The notes under the pieces: model-generated
What the model saw: only the letters and a program-made list of their open reading frames with translations
Databases searched by the model: none
What the model was told of the DNA's origin: nothing
DNA from: Prorocentrum cordatum
Taxonomy: Eukaryota; Sar; Dinophyceae; Prorocentrales; Prorocentraceae
Direction of reading: 5' to 3'
NCBI GenBank assembly: GCA_963575745.1
Contig: CAUYUJ010009513.1
Coordinates: 348,526 to 412,525 of the forward strand
Length of the DNA stretch: 64,000 nucleotides
In this document: positions 28,909-40,399 of the stretch, one piece after another
Layout of the letters: each line of letters begins with the position of its first letter
Position numbering within the stretch: position 1 is the first letter of the stretch
Program-made: the position numbers and the translations under genes

Positions 28909-28915
28909 CATTTTA
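28420..28915 (+). repeat. Composite dispersed repeat: unique block, TGGGTCGCGG minisatellite, (CAA)n
   Basis: A block beginning CGTAGCACCCCGCA (28423) and continuing to about 28510 matches 34215-34310. A minisatellite of GTGGGTCGCGG words follows (28570-28770), then a (CAA)n array (28795-28913). The same order, without the long CAA tract, recurs at 34215-34510. Confidence 0.75.
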
Positions 28916-29299
28916 CCCGAACGCTCAGTGTTCTCACCAGTGCCAGGGTTTTCATGCGACGCGAGACAATACCCCCACTTCGTGGGGGGGCAGTTCAAGC
29001 TCTACCAAATATCCAAACGACTCTTCGCGACCACCCAAACCCAGCTTCCCGCCCTATGACGTTGGGACACTTCACTTCGTGGCGTGCGGACGACCGTGGC
29101 TACTACACTGGCGTGGGGTACACACCCACAGAACTTGGTCACTTATTCGGGGCGCGCGTGTGCCCAGCATCCTGCAATTGTGACATACAATACATGACAC
29201 AGACAGACAGAGAGAGAGACAGAGAGCAGACAGAGAGAGAGACAGAGAGAGCGGAGTTGGTCACATTTTTGGGGCAAGTTCCTGAGATCGTCGTGTTTT

Positions 29300-29900
29300 T
29301 TGTTGGTCTTGCGCGCGCGAATGTCCACTTTACTTTTTTTTGCAAGGGAGTATTGAAATTTGATTATGTTAGAACAAGAAAAAGTAGCTCGCGCGAGCTC
29401 ATGTAACATAAATGTTGAAAAACCATTGGTTTTGTGGGAGTCGGACAGCGCGCGCGGGATGAAATTTGGACATTTTTTTTTGAAAAACCATTGGGTTTTT
29501 GATGTTTTTATGTTGAAATCGTTACGAAACCTAAGGTTCTGGAAGGATTTCGTCTTGCGCGCGCGAATGTCCACTTTACCTTATTTTTTGCAAGGGATTA
29601 TTGAAATTTGATTATGTTAGAACAAGAAAAAGTAGCTCGCGCGAGCTCATGTAACATAAATGTTGAAAAACCATTGGTTTTGTGGGATTCGGACAGCGCG
29701 CGCGGAAGGACATTTTGACAATTTTTTCTTAAAAAACCATTGGGTTTTTGATGTTTTTATGTTAAAATCGCTTACGAAACCTAAGGTTTTGGAAGGATTT
29801 CGTCTTGCGCGCACGAATGTCCACTTTACCTTATTTTTTGCAAGGGATTCTTGCAATTTGATCAAGTAAGAACAAGAATTTTCATTTTCTATTGTTTTTT
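29300..29900 (+). repeat. AT-rich tandem repeat, about 2.4 copies of a 250-bp unit
   Basis: Unit markers GCGCGCGAATGTCCACTTTA occur near 29306, 29553 and 29806 and AAACCATTGG recurs twice per unit. The first two copies also contain a palindrome AGCTCGCGCGAGCT. Composition is much more AT-rich than the surroundings. No coding function is evident. Confidence 0.85.
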
Positions 29901-30057
29901 GCAAGGGAAAACGAGCGTCAACAAAAAACCGGATCCGGAGCTCATCCACTTTTCTGAAGCTTTCGCGAAAAAATGATGAAAATGTAGCTGCGGCCTAGGC
30001 GCGGCGCAGAGGTCGCGCACCAGGGGTCCCAACAATAATAATTCTTTAGAAGGAATA

Positions 30058-30099
30058 ATGTTCAACAACAACAACATCAACAACACCAACACCAACAAC

Positions 30100-30130
<31 letters not shown>

Positions 30131-30270
30131 GCACCACCACCACCACCGACAACAACAACAACAACAACAACAACAGCAACAACAACAACAACAACAACCA
30201 CAACAACAATTTCAACAGCAACAACAGTAACACCAGCAGCAACAACACCACCAACAACAACAATAAATTT
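30058..30270 (+). repeat. (CAA/CAC)n microsatellite
   Basis: Imperfect trinucleotide array of AAC, ACC and CAG words. Confidence 0.9.
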
Positions 30271-30296
30271 ACAACTGTTCGCCCTCATCTGCTCTA

Positions 30297-31445
30297 GTGT
30301 CCAATACCGCGTATTTCCCAAACCCTCAATACCCGCCCCCTTCGTCTTCGATCGAACCACTTTTGGGGCTTTCTTCCCTGCAGGCTGGGCCCCGGCAAGC
30401 GGCGGGGCGGCCGCGGACCATCGGCCTTGCCACCGGCAGCGCTCATCGGCGGGGCGGCCGCGGACCGTCGACCCGACCCCAAGAGGGACGGACAGGGGAC
30501 CGACCACGAATACGACGACGACGACGACGACGACGAGCGAAAGCGAGAGCGAGAGCGAGAGAGAGAACGACAGCAGGGCCATGAAGGACACGAAGTAGGC
30601 CACGAAGGGCGACAGCGGGGACACGAAGGGAATGCGTATGGGGCCGCGAAGAGCGCGAACGAGCGGGGGCCACGAAGGGCAGATAATGCGGGGCCACGGA
30701 AGACAACGATGGGGCCACTGAGGATAGCAACTGGGCCACGTAGGACAGTGAGGGGGCCACAAACGGCGACAGCGGGGCCACGAAGGGCATGCACATGGGG
30801 CCACAACGGGCGCGGTTCCTGGGTGCCTGGGTGTCGGGAGCGCGGCGCTCGAGCAAATTGCAGGAAATTCCAACGCAAGGGCGCTATTCTTAGTCAATTG
30901 CAAGCGAGTCTCCAGCGAGAGCGCGACTCCAGAGCGCCGGCAGAGCGATTCCTGAATAAATGGTAAGGAAGTCCCCGGCGAGAGCGCGATTCCTGAATAA
31001 CATGCGAGGAAGTCTCGGGCGGGAGCGGGGGTCCTGGCTAAATTGTGAGGAAGTCCAAGACGGGAGCCGTTGTTGTTGTTGCAACCCGGGGGCCGGGGGC
31101 CTAGTTTGAGCGTCAAGACTTCCCTGTCAACAAACAGGGGGCGAGCGTCGAGGGACACACTTTGATTGAGAAAACACCGTATGCACCGGTTGGGGGGGGT
31201 CAACCATTATTATTTTCAGGGATGAGAGTTCAACAACATTTTAAGACTGTTCGCGCTTATCTGCTCGAGTCATTCCACGCGTATTTCCCAAACCCTCAAT
31301 ACCCGCCGTCTTCGTCTTCGATCGTACCCCTGTTGGTGGTAGTGGTATATTAAAGCGGCGGGGCGGCCGTGGACCGTCGGCTTGGCCAGCGGAAGCGCTG
31401 ATTGGCGCCAGCCCGACCCCAAGAGGGACGGACAGGCGACCGACC

Positions 31446-31479
<34 letters not shown>

Positions 31480-31480
31480 T

Positions 31481-31533
<53 letters not shown>

Positions 31534-32300
31534 GCGAAAGCGAAAGCGAGAGCAACAGCGGGGCCACGGCGGGCAGGAAGGGGGCCACGAACGCCGACAG
31601 CGGGCCACGACGGGCATGCGCGTGGGACCACGACAAGCAGATAATGCGGGGCCACAGAGGGCAACGAAGGGGCCACTGAGGGTAGCAACGGGGCCACGTA
31701 GGACAGCGAGAAGGCAACAAAGGGCGACAGCAAGGCCACGAATTGCATGCATATGGGGCCACGACGGGCGCGAACGAGCGGGGGCCACGAAGGGCATACG
31801 TATTTTGGGCCGCAGAGGGCAAGGACGGGGCCACTGAGGGCAGCAACGGGGCCACGAAGGGCAGCGACGGGGCCACGAAGGGCGACAGCGGGGCCACGAA
31901 GCGCATGCATATGGGGCCACGACGGGCGCGAACGAGCGGAGCAACGAAGGGCATACATATATGGGGCCACGCAGGGCAACGAGGGGGCCACGAAGGACTG
32001 CAACGCGGAGAGCGTGACTGCAGAGCGCCGACAGAGCCATTCCTGAATCAAGTGTGAGGAAGTCCTAGGTGAGAGCGCGCTTCCTGAGTAAAATGCGTGG
32101 AAGTGTCAGGCGAGAGCGGGGGTCTTGGCTAAATTGCGAGGAAATCTCCAGCGGGAGCCGTTGTTGCTGGAACCCGGGGGCCAGGGGCACAGTTTGAGCC
32201 TAGCAACTTTCCCTGATGAAAATGCGGGTGCGAGCCCCAGGGGTAGCACTTGAATTGAAAAAACAACGGTCACAGGAGGGGGGATCGACAATAATTATTC
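30297..32300 (+). repeat. Two diverged copies of a roughly 1-kb repeat with a GGGGCCACGAAGGGC minisatellite
   Basis: Copy 1 (about 30297-31210) and copy 2 (about 31250-32300) share CGTATTTCCCAAACCCTCAA, a GAC trinucleotide tract, a minisatellite of GGGGCCACGAAGGGC words and a tail with GAGGAAGTC and GAGCGCG motifs. The long open frames on the minus strand (repeats of FVAPLSP) are products of the 15- to 30-bp periodicity. Confidence 0.75.
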
Positions 32301-32587
32301 TTCATTGATGAAGATTCAACGACAACAACCACCACCACCACAACAACAAGAATTCGCATCTCGGAGTCACACGACAGCCACGCACCCAGGGACAGTAAAT
32401 GATCGTTCGGCCCCCTCACTGAGCCCCGACAAGAATACAGACAAGACATCAAATATGGTACGGCCTCCTGACTGCTCGAATCGGGCAAACATGAAACAAG
32501 TCATAAAACGGGGAATCAGTACTGGATGAGGGCCGCACATAATGCTAGACTGGTACGGGGGCGGGACTCGCCGCAGGCAGCTGGATA

Positions 32588-34006
32588 CACCATCTCGGAC
32601 AGCTGGCACGTGGGCGGCTTCCAAAGCTCCACCATGCGGTTGAGCATGTCCCGGGCCGCTTGCTGGTCCCACCAGCCATGGCAACCAATGTTGTTCTGGT
32701 CCGTCATGATGTGCTGGCCGTTGGGCCGCCTGTGCAGCTCGCTGGCGACGCGCTTGCCGAAGCAGACCAGGAACCGCTGCTCCGCCGTCGGAGACATCTC
32801 CGAGGCCATGCCGCCAGGCTTGTCGATAAAGCTGTGGTACGGGAACTTGGCCTTCCACTCCTGGATGTCCTTCCGCCAACCGTCGTCGTTTGCCTGCCTC
32901 TTCTCGAACGAATGGAAGAGGGCCTGCATGATCCTCCATTTGTCCTTCGTGCCTTCAAAGGAAGCCCATGGAATCCAGTCCTTGACAGCGTCATTGAATT
33001 CAAGCTTTGCGTTGCAAGTCTTGGCGTTCATCTGGTTTCCGCCACAGAATGTCTGGTCGATTGTGACAAGATCCTTATGGACCATTCCGTCCTTCTTCTC
33101 CTCCAACCACTTGGCCAACCGCTTGACGTCCTCGCGGAACTGGCCGAAGTAGGTGTGATGTTTCTCTTCGGTCTTGCGCCAGACCTCGAGATTCTGGCTG
33201 CACAGCAAGGGCACATACTTGTAGCGCTGGTACAATTCTGCAACGGCCTGGTCCAGGTTCTCCTCGTGGTCCACGATCGACTTCACAAGGCTCGCCGCCA
33301 ACTCCTGCTTGGCGATCTCCCAGAAAGTGCCCTCTGGGATCCAGCGCACGCACACGTAGAAAGTGAATATCTCCTTGGCCATCTTGTCGACGTTGTTCGT
33401 CTCCAGCTCTTTCGAGATGTCGTTCAGAATAGCGGACTCAAGCTGGTTCGAGCTGGCCATGCCCTCGCCCTCCTCCTGCTCGGCATACTGCCCACCGTGC
33501 ATGGCCCGCAAGCCGTCCTTGTCGCAGAACCTGTTCACCGTGTGGCGTGGCGAGCCGCCGGCCTCAGCCAGTGCTCCGTGCCTGCTGACGCCAGCGGCAC
33601 GCGACGCGGCGGCACTGACGTTGGCAGCGAGCGCGGTGGACACCTCTGACTCCGCGTCCACGTCGGCCGTGTCGGTGGCTACAGACCCAGAGCCGGCAGC
33701 CCCTCGTTCCAGGAGCACCTCCGTGCCGCTGATGCAGTCCTTCGGGCGCGTCTCGGACGCCGAGCACATGCAGATGGGCTTGGGGCCGAAGTCCGTGGAC
33801 TCCATACACTGGTGCCCATGCGTGCTAGTTGACCACCGGCCATACAGCGCCGAATTCTTGCACTTCTTCTGGCAATCCTCTCCCGCGTCTTTCTCGAGGA
33901 CCCTGATCCTCTCCTTGTACTCCTCGATGAGCTTCTTATCGGCGCAGCCGAGCAGCGTGAATGGCACGACGCACAGGGCGGCGCCCCACAGTAGCTGATA
34001 CACCAT
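32588..34006 (-). pseudogene. P2 N-terminal exon (exon 1)
   Basis: Starts at ATG 34006 (MVYQLLWG), one or two codons away from an extended open reading, and matches P1 from its first residue: signal-peptide-like N terminus (TLLGCAD), charged helix, Cys cluster (CQKKC), then the His/Trp-rich body with no stops or frameshifts. Length differs from P1 by only two codons over 473. Homology stops at SEMVY (about 32588-32585), where P1 continues with AMKKEIL. That missing continuation is found at 25771 on the same strand. I therefore read this as exon 1 of P2, with GTGTAT at 32590 as one possible donor. A separate truncated duplicate cannot be excluded. Confidence 0.75.
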
Positions 34007-34210
34007 GATGTATTTAGCGAGCAAACGGGCCTCGTGATGAGGCAGGCGTTATTTGTTAAATGATGCTTGAGCGCAAAACTATATGCACACATGCCTTCGT
34101 ACACGTCGGAGCCTCCCGAATCGCGGGGGGTTGGGGCCGAGGGGCTGCTGCCGACGACCACTGAAGGCTTTATACGAGATTGGCGCCGGTCGATGACCGA
34201 TCGGAAAATA
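34007..34210. promoter_or_regulatory. Upstream region of P2
   Basis: Shares a little sequence with the P1 upstream region just before the ATG (a TGTA-TTTAGC-like stretch in both), which suggests the duplication included some 5' UTR. No promoter motif was recognised. Confidence 0.3.
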
Positions 34211-34214
34211 TACG

Positions 34215-34510
34215 TAGCACCCCGCAGTTGCGGATAAGAAAGACGGGGAGGCGGGGACGTCGGCAGCCTGCAAAAATCTGAAAACCCCGCCGATGTTTTT
34301 CGTTCAAACAATGTGGGTGAATCGCGGGGTGGGTCACGGGTGGGTCGCGGGTGGGTCGCGGGCTGGATCGCAAAGAATCGCGACTGGGTCCGGGGTGGGT
34401 CGCGATTGGGTCGCCCGCGGGTCGCGGGGTGGATCGCGGGTGGGTCGCGGGTGGGTCGCGGGTCGAATCGCGGGGGGGACGACGGCAACAAACAACAATT
34501 AACAACAACA
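34215..34510 (+). repeat. Dispersed repeat with TGGGTCGCGG minisatellite, second copy
   Basis: Begins CGTAGCACCCCGCAG and matches 28420-28510. The minisatellite occupies 34315-34475. A short AAC-rich stretch follows. Confidence 0.7.
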
Positions 34511-34591
34511 ACCAAACAAACAATCCGCACCGCAGAACCTCGATTCAACCAGAAACCCAGGGACAGAGAATAACCGTTCGGTCCCCTCACT

Positions 34592-34593
<2 letters not shown>

Positions 34594-34632
<39 letters not shown>

Positions 34633-34670
34633 GAAACATCGCGCGCGCTTCGCGCGCGCTCAGGTTCTAG
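34594..34670 (+). repeat. (AT)n tract followed by a 41-nt hairpin
   Basis: The AT array (34594-34626) is followed by an inverted repeat from CTAGAAACATCGCGCGCGC to GCGCGCGCTCAGGTTCTAG (34630-34670). The same hairpin of the same length follows a TA tract at 49104-49144. Confidence 0.8.
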
Positions 34671-34865
34671 CAGCCCCCAGGCCTTGACGAATTCACTGCT
34701 CCACTGAAGTAATGGACCACAATCCACGCATGCCAACCCGCATTCCGAAAGGCTTCCGGGGAAATTGTTGCGTAGGGGGGCGGAGGCCGGATGAATTCGG
34801 CTCCCAGAAGGCCTTCTGGCAGCATGGGTTGGGGGGGCGTCTTGGGGAGCCTGTTGGGGCGTGCA

Positions 34866-34906
34866 GCCGTCGTCGTCGTAATGTCGTCGTCGCCTCTTGG
34901 GGCGCG

Positions 34907-35001
<95 letters not shown>

Positions 35002-35040
35002 TTCGTCGTTTCGTAGTCGTCGTCGTCGCCGTCGTCGGTC
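34866..35040 (+). repeat. (GTC)n microsatellite
   Basis: Nearly pure GTC array (densest 34908-35020). Poly-Asp, poly-Ser and poly-Arg open frames here are artefacts. Confidence 0.95.
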
Positions 35041-35159
35041 CAAGAGGGCACTTTGCGCGAAACGATCTGCGGAGGGCCGCGAGAGGGCGATCAGTCATGT
35101 TCCCAGTCAACTTCCCAGACAGCTCTCCTGTAGCATGATGGTACTTCGAAGCCTCCGGA

Positions 35160-37080
35160 GACTCGCGGGCCCATGATGAAACATGTCCGCGGAAGGCTTT
35201 CTGGGGACATGGTTTGTTCGGGTGTGTTGGGGGGCCTCTTGGGCGCTCCCTGGGGGCCCCTTGGGGGCCTCTGGGAACTCGCGGGCCCATGATGAACCCA
35301 TGTCCCTGGAAGGCTTTCTGGAGACATGATTTCTTGGGGTGTGTTGGGGGCCTTTTGGGCGTTCCCTGGGAGCCCCTTGTGGGTCTCTTGGGGCTTCCTG
35401 GGGACCTCTCGGGCGCCTCACGGGGCTTCGTGGGAGCCTCTTGGTAGCCTCTGGGGGCCTACTGGCGGCCTCTAGGGCCAGAGACCTCGAAGTATCGGTT
35501 GGCGGTCCCCCTCTGGGCCTCCTCTTGGGAGCTCTTGGGGCACACTCGGGTTGTCTGGGGAGCCTCCTGGGCCGTCTTGGGGCCCTCTTCGGGGCCTCGT
35601 GGGCCGTCTTGGAGCGATCTGAAGGGCCTCCGAGGCCGTGGAAAGCGAGAACGCCAACATCCTTCAAACACCATGGGAAAATGGGCGAATATTGCCTCCC
35701 AGGGCCCTCTTGGGGAGCCTCTCGAGTCCGTCCTTGAGCGTATTGGAGTCCTTGTCGGCCGTCTTGAGGGCATCTTGGGCGTCTTCGGGGCCTCTTGGGA
35801 GCGTCTTGGGCCCTCTCGGGACCTCCATTAGCATGTCGTGGCCTGCTTCGGGCCGGGCCCGGGCCGCCTCGGGACCCCTCTGGGCCTTCTCTTGGGGCAC
35901 ACTTGGGTTGTCTGGGGAGCCTCCTGGGCCGTCTTTGGGCGCTCTTCGGGGCCTCGTGGGCCGTGAGGCCTCCAAGGCCGTGAGGGAGCGCTGGGAAGCG
36001 GGAAAAGCGAGAACGCCAACATCCCAAACACTCAGCAAATGAGTGAATCTTGCCTCCCAGGGCCTTGAAGAGCCTCTGGAGTCTGTCCTGGAGCGCGTTG
36101 GAGTCCTCGTCGGCTGTCTTGAGGGCATCTTGAGCGTCTTGGGGGCCTCTTGGGAGCGTCTTGGGCCCTCACGGGATCCCCTTAGCATGTCGTAGCCTGT
36201 TTCGGGGCGGGCCCGGGCGGCCTGGGGAGCTCTGGACCCCCCCCAACAACCCCTGGCGGGCACCGATGGGGGAACACCAGCGGCCCGCCCCCCCCCCCCC
36301 GGGCCTACTCCGAGATAGAGCTAATCCCGGGAAGCTTTCCCGGAGCATTATTTGTTCGGCTCTCCTAAGAGGGGCCCCTTTTTGGCCTCGTCGGCAAGCC
36401 TATTGGAAACATGGTTGGGGCGGTGGGCGGAAGCCCAAAGAATCATGTTCCCAGAAAGCTGTCTGGGAAATGCGACGTACCGAGGTGTCTTGGGGGCCCG
36501 CAGGGGGCTTCCCTGGGAGCCCTTTGGGCTTCCGGGGGACCTCTTGGGAGCCTCACAGGGCTTCTTGGGAGCCATGATGGCCTCAGGGGGCGTCCTAGGA
36601 GCCTCTCAGGCCGGAGACCCTGAAATGTCGCGCTGTTCGGGCCCTCTTGGGTCGCTCTTGGGGCTCCCTTGGGGCGCTGTCGAGGCCCTCTTGAACTATC
36701 TGGGGAGCCTCCTGGGCCGTCTCTGGGCTTTCTTGGGAGCCCCTTCGGCCGTCTTGGAGCGATCTGAAGGGCCTCTGACGCCGTCCGGGACCCTAGGCGG
36801 TCCATTGCTATGCACCGGTATGTTTTGGAGGTCTTTTGAGGGCCGTTTGGGTTGCCCTTGGGGCCTCTTTTGGGGCCTCTTTGAAGCCTCTTTGGGGCCT
36901 CGTGGGGCATATACGGGGCCTCTGGGGGGCCTCTTGGGCTCTGTTGGGGGCCTCTTGGGGTCTCCTGGAAGCCTTTTGGGGCGGAAGGCTCGAATTGGCG
37001 GTTCGTGTTCCACCTCTTGAGCCCCTCTTGGGGCCGTCTTGGGGCCCTCTTTGGCGATCTTGGGCGCCTCGTAGATCGGT
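35160..37080 (+). repeat. GGGGCCTCTTGGG-family repeat block with a 356-bp higher-order unit
   Basis: Dense family words throughout. A head-to-tail duplication of about 120 bp occurs at 35165-35400. A longer period of about 356 bp links 35645 and 36003 (AAGCGAGAACGCCAACATCC in both). No gene is recognised. Confidence 0.8.
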
Positions 37081-37135
37081 ATGTATGTCGCATTATGTAT
37101 GTATGTATGTATGTATGTATGTATCTATCTAAGTC
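37080..37135 (+). repeat. (ATGT)n microsatellite
   Basis: Tetranucleotide array with minor variation at its ends. Confidence 0.9.
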
Positions 37136-37390
37136 TGGATGCATGTACGTATGTCGGAGGTTGGGGGGTGAGATCGAAGTGGAACGGAGAGCCCCCCTAC
37201 CGGGAAATCGATTTCGGTTTCCTGTTCGTGCGTGCCGTGCGGGCGAGGCGAAGCTGCCTGGGCGGGCGAGAGAAAGTCTCCTGTGGCTGAGGCGCGGCCG
37301 GAGCAAAAGAACCTTGACCGGGCGGCCGGTGCCGCGCGGTGTCCCGCCGGTGTCCCGCTGGTGTCCCTTCGGTGTCCCATCGGTGTCCCG

Positions 37391-37413
37391 ATGATGACGT
37401 GGATGATTATGAA

Positions 37414-37492
<79 letters not shown>

Positions 37493-37510
37493 GTAATGAT
37501 GATGATGGTA

Positions 37511-37543
<33 letters not shown>

Positions 37544-37551
37544 GCGATGGC

Positions 37552-37603
<52 letters not shown>

Positions 37604-37780
37604 TTGGTGTCGTTGTTGATGATGATGATGATCATGATCATGATGATGATGATGATGATGACGTCGATTGTGAGATCGATTGTGATATCGATAGTGAGAC
37701 CGAATGTGCGATCAATTGTGCGATGCTGATGGTGATGATGGCCATGATGGTGATGATGATTGTGATGATGACGACGACGT

Positions 37781-37822
<42 letters not shown>

Positions 37823-37915
37823 CGATGATGATGATGATGATGTTAATGGTAATGTCAATGATGATGATGATGACGACGTCGATAGTGATATGGATTGTGA
37901 GATCGGTAGAGAGAC
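37391..37915 (+). repeat. (GAT)n microsatellite
   Basis: Long GAT/ATG array with imperfect stretches at 37660-37740 and 37840-37915. Poly-Asp, poly-Met and poly-Ile frames are artefacts. Confidence 0.95.
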
Positions 37916-38189
37916 CGAATGAGACAGCGAATGAGGTTGGCAGGTTGGGCAGGTTCCCAGGGGAAGGGTGACGTAAACAACTCGACACCAACGCCCCCAA
38001 GAGCGAGCGGCAACGCAACTATCTCAACTGGCATTGCCACAACAACATTCACCACTGTTGCCCATTGCTGGGCCCCCCCAACCTCCTTATCACCCGCAGG
38101 GTGGTCGTATAGGTATATGTGTATGGATCGAATGGCCTTCGGCACATCCCACCACTATGCCAGGGTTGTGGGTCAGAGTTCTCAGGGAT

Positions 38190-38995
38190 GTTTCTTGGGG
38201 TCTGTTCGGAGCGCCTTCGGGGGCCTCTTGTCAAAGAGATTCGCTAGCGTGACTTGTTCAACGCGGGGTCCCTGGAATAGGCCCGAAGTCCGAAGAGCTT
38301 CCAAGGGCCCAGTGTTTCGTCGTAAATGCTTGACGGTCCCGGGCCCCGTTTCGGGCCTCAGGAAGCGAAGAATGATCCAGAAGCTTCGGGAGCGGGAAGA
38401 GTACCTGAGGCCGTCTGGTCAGGGGGCTGTTGGGGGGCCTCTAGGGAGCTTCTTGGGAGCGTTTTGGGGGCCTCTTGGGGCCTCTTGGGGCCTCCTTGGG
38501 ACCTCTGGGGGCGGAGGGGTTGAAATGTTCGTAGGGCATCCTCTCTGGGCCCCTGCTTGGGACCGTCCTGGGTCCCTCTTGGGCCGTCTTGGGGGCCTCT
38601 TGGGCTAGCCAGGGGCCCTTTGGGGCTGTCTTGGAACCCTACTGGGCTTTCTTGGGGCGATCCTGGCGGCCTCTCAGGCCGTCTTCGTTCCCCTGGAAGG
38701 TCCAGGGGCGAATCCCTCAAAAATGTAATTACGTTTTCCGAAGGGAGCGGGACCACTTTTGCCTCTTGGGGCCCTCTTGGGAAGGCTCTTGGGGCCCTCT
38801 TTGGCTGTCTCGGGGGCTTCCGGGAGCCCTCTTGGAGCCATCGTCGGCGTCTTCAAGCTACGTTTCGAGGCTTGTGCGCCCTCTTGATATGTTTGGCGGC
38901 CTCCGACGCCCTTGGGAGCCGTCCCGGGGGCGCCCCGGAAGCCCCGGTACCCCCATGCGCGCTCGAGGTCGCGGTCCCGGGCCCCCGGTCCTCGT
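38190..38995 (+). repeat. GGGGCCTCTTGGG-family repeat block
   Basis: Family words through the whole interval, ending at the TA tract at 39003. Confidence 0.7.
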
Positions 38996-39000
38996 CCCCC

Positions 39001-39003
39001 GGG

Positions 39004-39034
<31 letters not shown>

Positions 39035-39660
39035 TAAGACTGCAGTGTCGCTTCGCGCCATGCACCTTGGTTCTTGAAATTTGGTATGCAGGCGGAATGA
39101 CAGCAAGGTCAAGCCGATAATGTAGCGATAACTCCTGATTGCCTTTTCTGGAGTTGCCGCTATAATGATGCTAATCGTTATCCTGGCTCCATGCTTCTTG
39201 TTCCTTATTTTCGCCATACCCTGCGCATTCTCCCCATCCTCCTCAGCTCTTTTTTGCGGAGGCTCCTCCTTGGAGAGCCTCTAGGGGCCTCACAAAAGTT
39301 GTTTCAGGCTTTCTTAACGCCTTCTGGAGGCCTCCTGGGCGTATTCTGGGGGCCTCTGGGGGCTTCCTCGGGCCACCCTGCCTCCAACCGCCGTCTCCCT
39401 GAACAACCGAAACACGATTTGGAATTCTTCGGAGGGTGTCTGTGGGCCATCTTGGGCCGCCATGGGGCTCTCTGAGGGCCATCTTGGACCCGTGTTGTGC
39501 CGTTTTGGGGCTCTCTTGGACTGCCTGGAAGCCCTTTCGGATGGTTGTGGGGCGATTTGGGAGCCTCCCAGGCGGCTTCGGACGCCCAGAAGACCGCCGT
39601 CTTGGAGCGTCGGGAAGCCGAAAAGAGGAGAACCCCAACATTCACCAATAACCCGCAGAA
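39001..39660 (+). repeat. Dispersed repeat D, copy 1 (begins with a TA tract)
   Basis: TA tract (39003-39026), then a conserved stretch including CTTCGCGCCATGCACCT and TTTGGTATGCAGGC, an AT-rich middle, and a GC-rich tail with CTGCCTCCAACCGCCGTCTC. It matches 51340-51990 in reverse orientation over nearly its full length, and its tail also matches 39915-40259. Confidence 0.8.
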
Positions 39661-40259
39661 AAATCAATCATTGTTGCCTCGGGGGGCCTTCTTGGGAGTG
39701 CTCTTGGAGGCCTCTTTGGGGCCGTCCTGGAGGCCTCTTGGGCCATCTTGAGGTCACGTCGGTCACTCTTGGAGCGCTCTTGTGCTGTCTTGGGGGTCTC
39801 TGGGACGTCTCCGATGATCCCCCTGATCGCCCTAAGTGTGCTGGGAAGGCTTAGCAAAACGCCTTGCGAGGCCCGGTGGCCGCTTCGAGCCCCGTCCGGA
39901 GGGCCCTCTGGGGGCCGCACACAAGTTGTTTCAGGCTTTCTTAAGGCCTTCTTCTGTAGGCCCCCTGGGCGTATTCTGGGGGCCTCTGGGGGCTTCCTCG
40001 GGCCACCCTGCCTCCAACCGCCGTCTCCCTGAACGACCGGGTCACGATTCCGAATGCTTCGGAGGGTGTCTTTGGGCCATCTTGGGCCGCCATGGGGCTC
40101 TCTGAGGGCCATCTTGGACCCGTGTTGTGCCGTTTTGGGGCTCTCTTGGTGTGCCTGAAGCCCTTTCGGATGGTTGTGGGGCGATTTTGGAGCCTCCCAG
40201 GCGGCTTCGGACGCCCAGAAGACCGCCGTCTTGGAGCGTCGGGAAGCCGAAAAGAGGAG
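39661..40259 (+). repeat. Repeat D tail duplicated, with family repeats
   Basis: Family words fill 39661-39914. From about 39915 the sequence repeats the tail of copy 1 (GTTGTTTCAGGCTTTCTTAA... to GGGAAGCCGAAAAGAGGAG) with few differences. Confidence 0.8.
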
Positions 40260-40399
40260 TTTTTGGGCCGCCGCGCCGGAGGGCCAGCGGCGGCCTCACA
40301 ATTCACCCAGGGCTGCCCCTCCCGGGCCGTCCGCGGGGGCCTCGCCGAGGGCGGCCCCCCCGCGGGAGCCAAAACTGCGCTCAGGCGCAGGCCGCCGCG

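Noticed and set aside
30046-32051. Repeated FVAPLSP-type protein on the minus strand
   Set aside because: Generated by a 15- to 30-bp minisatellite; no start context, no non-repeat domain.
37391-37915. Poly-Asp and poly-Met frames of over 150 codons
   Set aside because: They arise from the GAT microsatellite; real acidic proteins would not be equally open in all frames.
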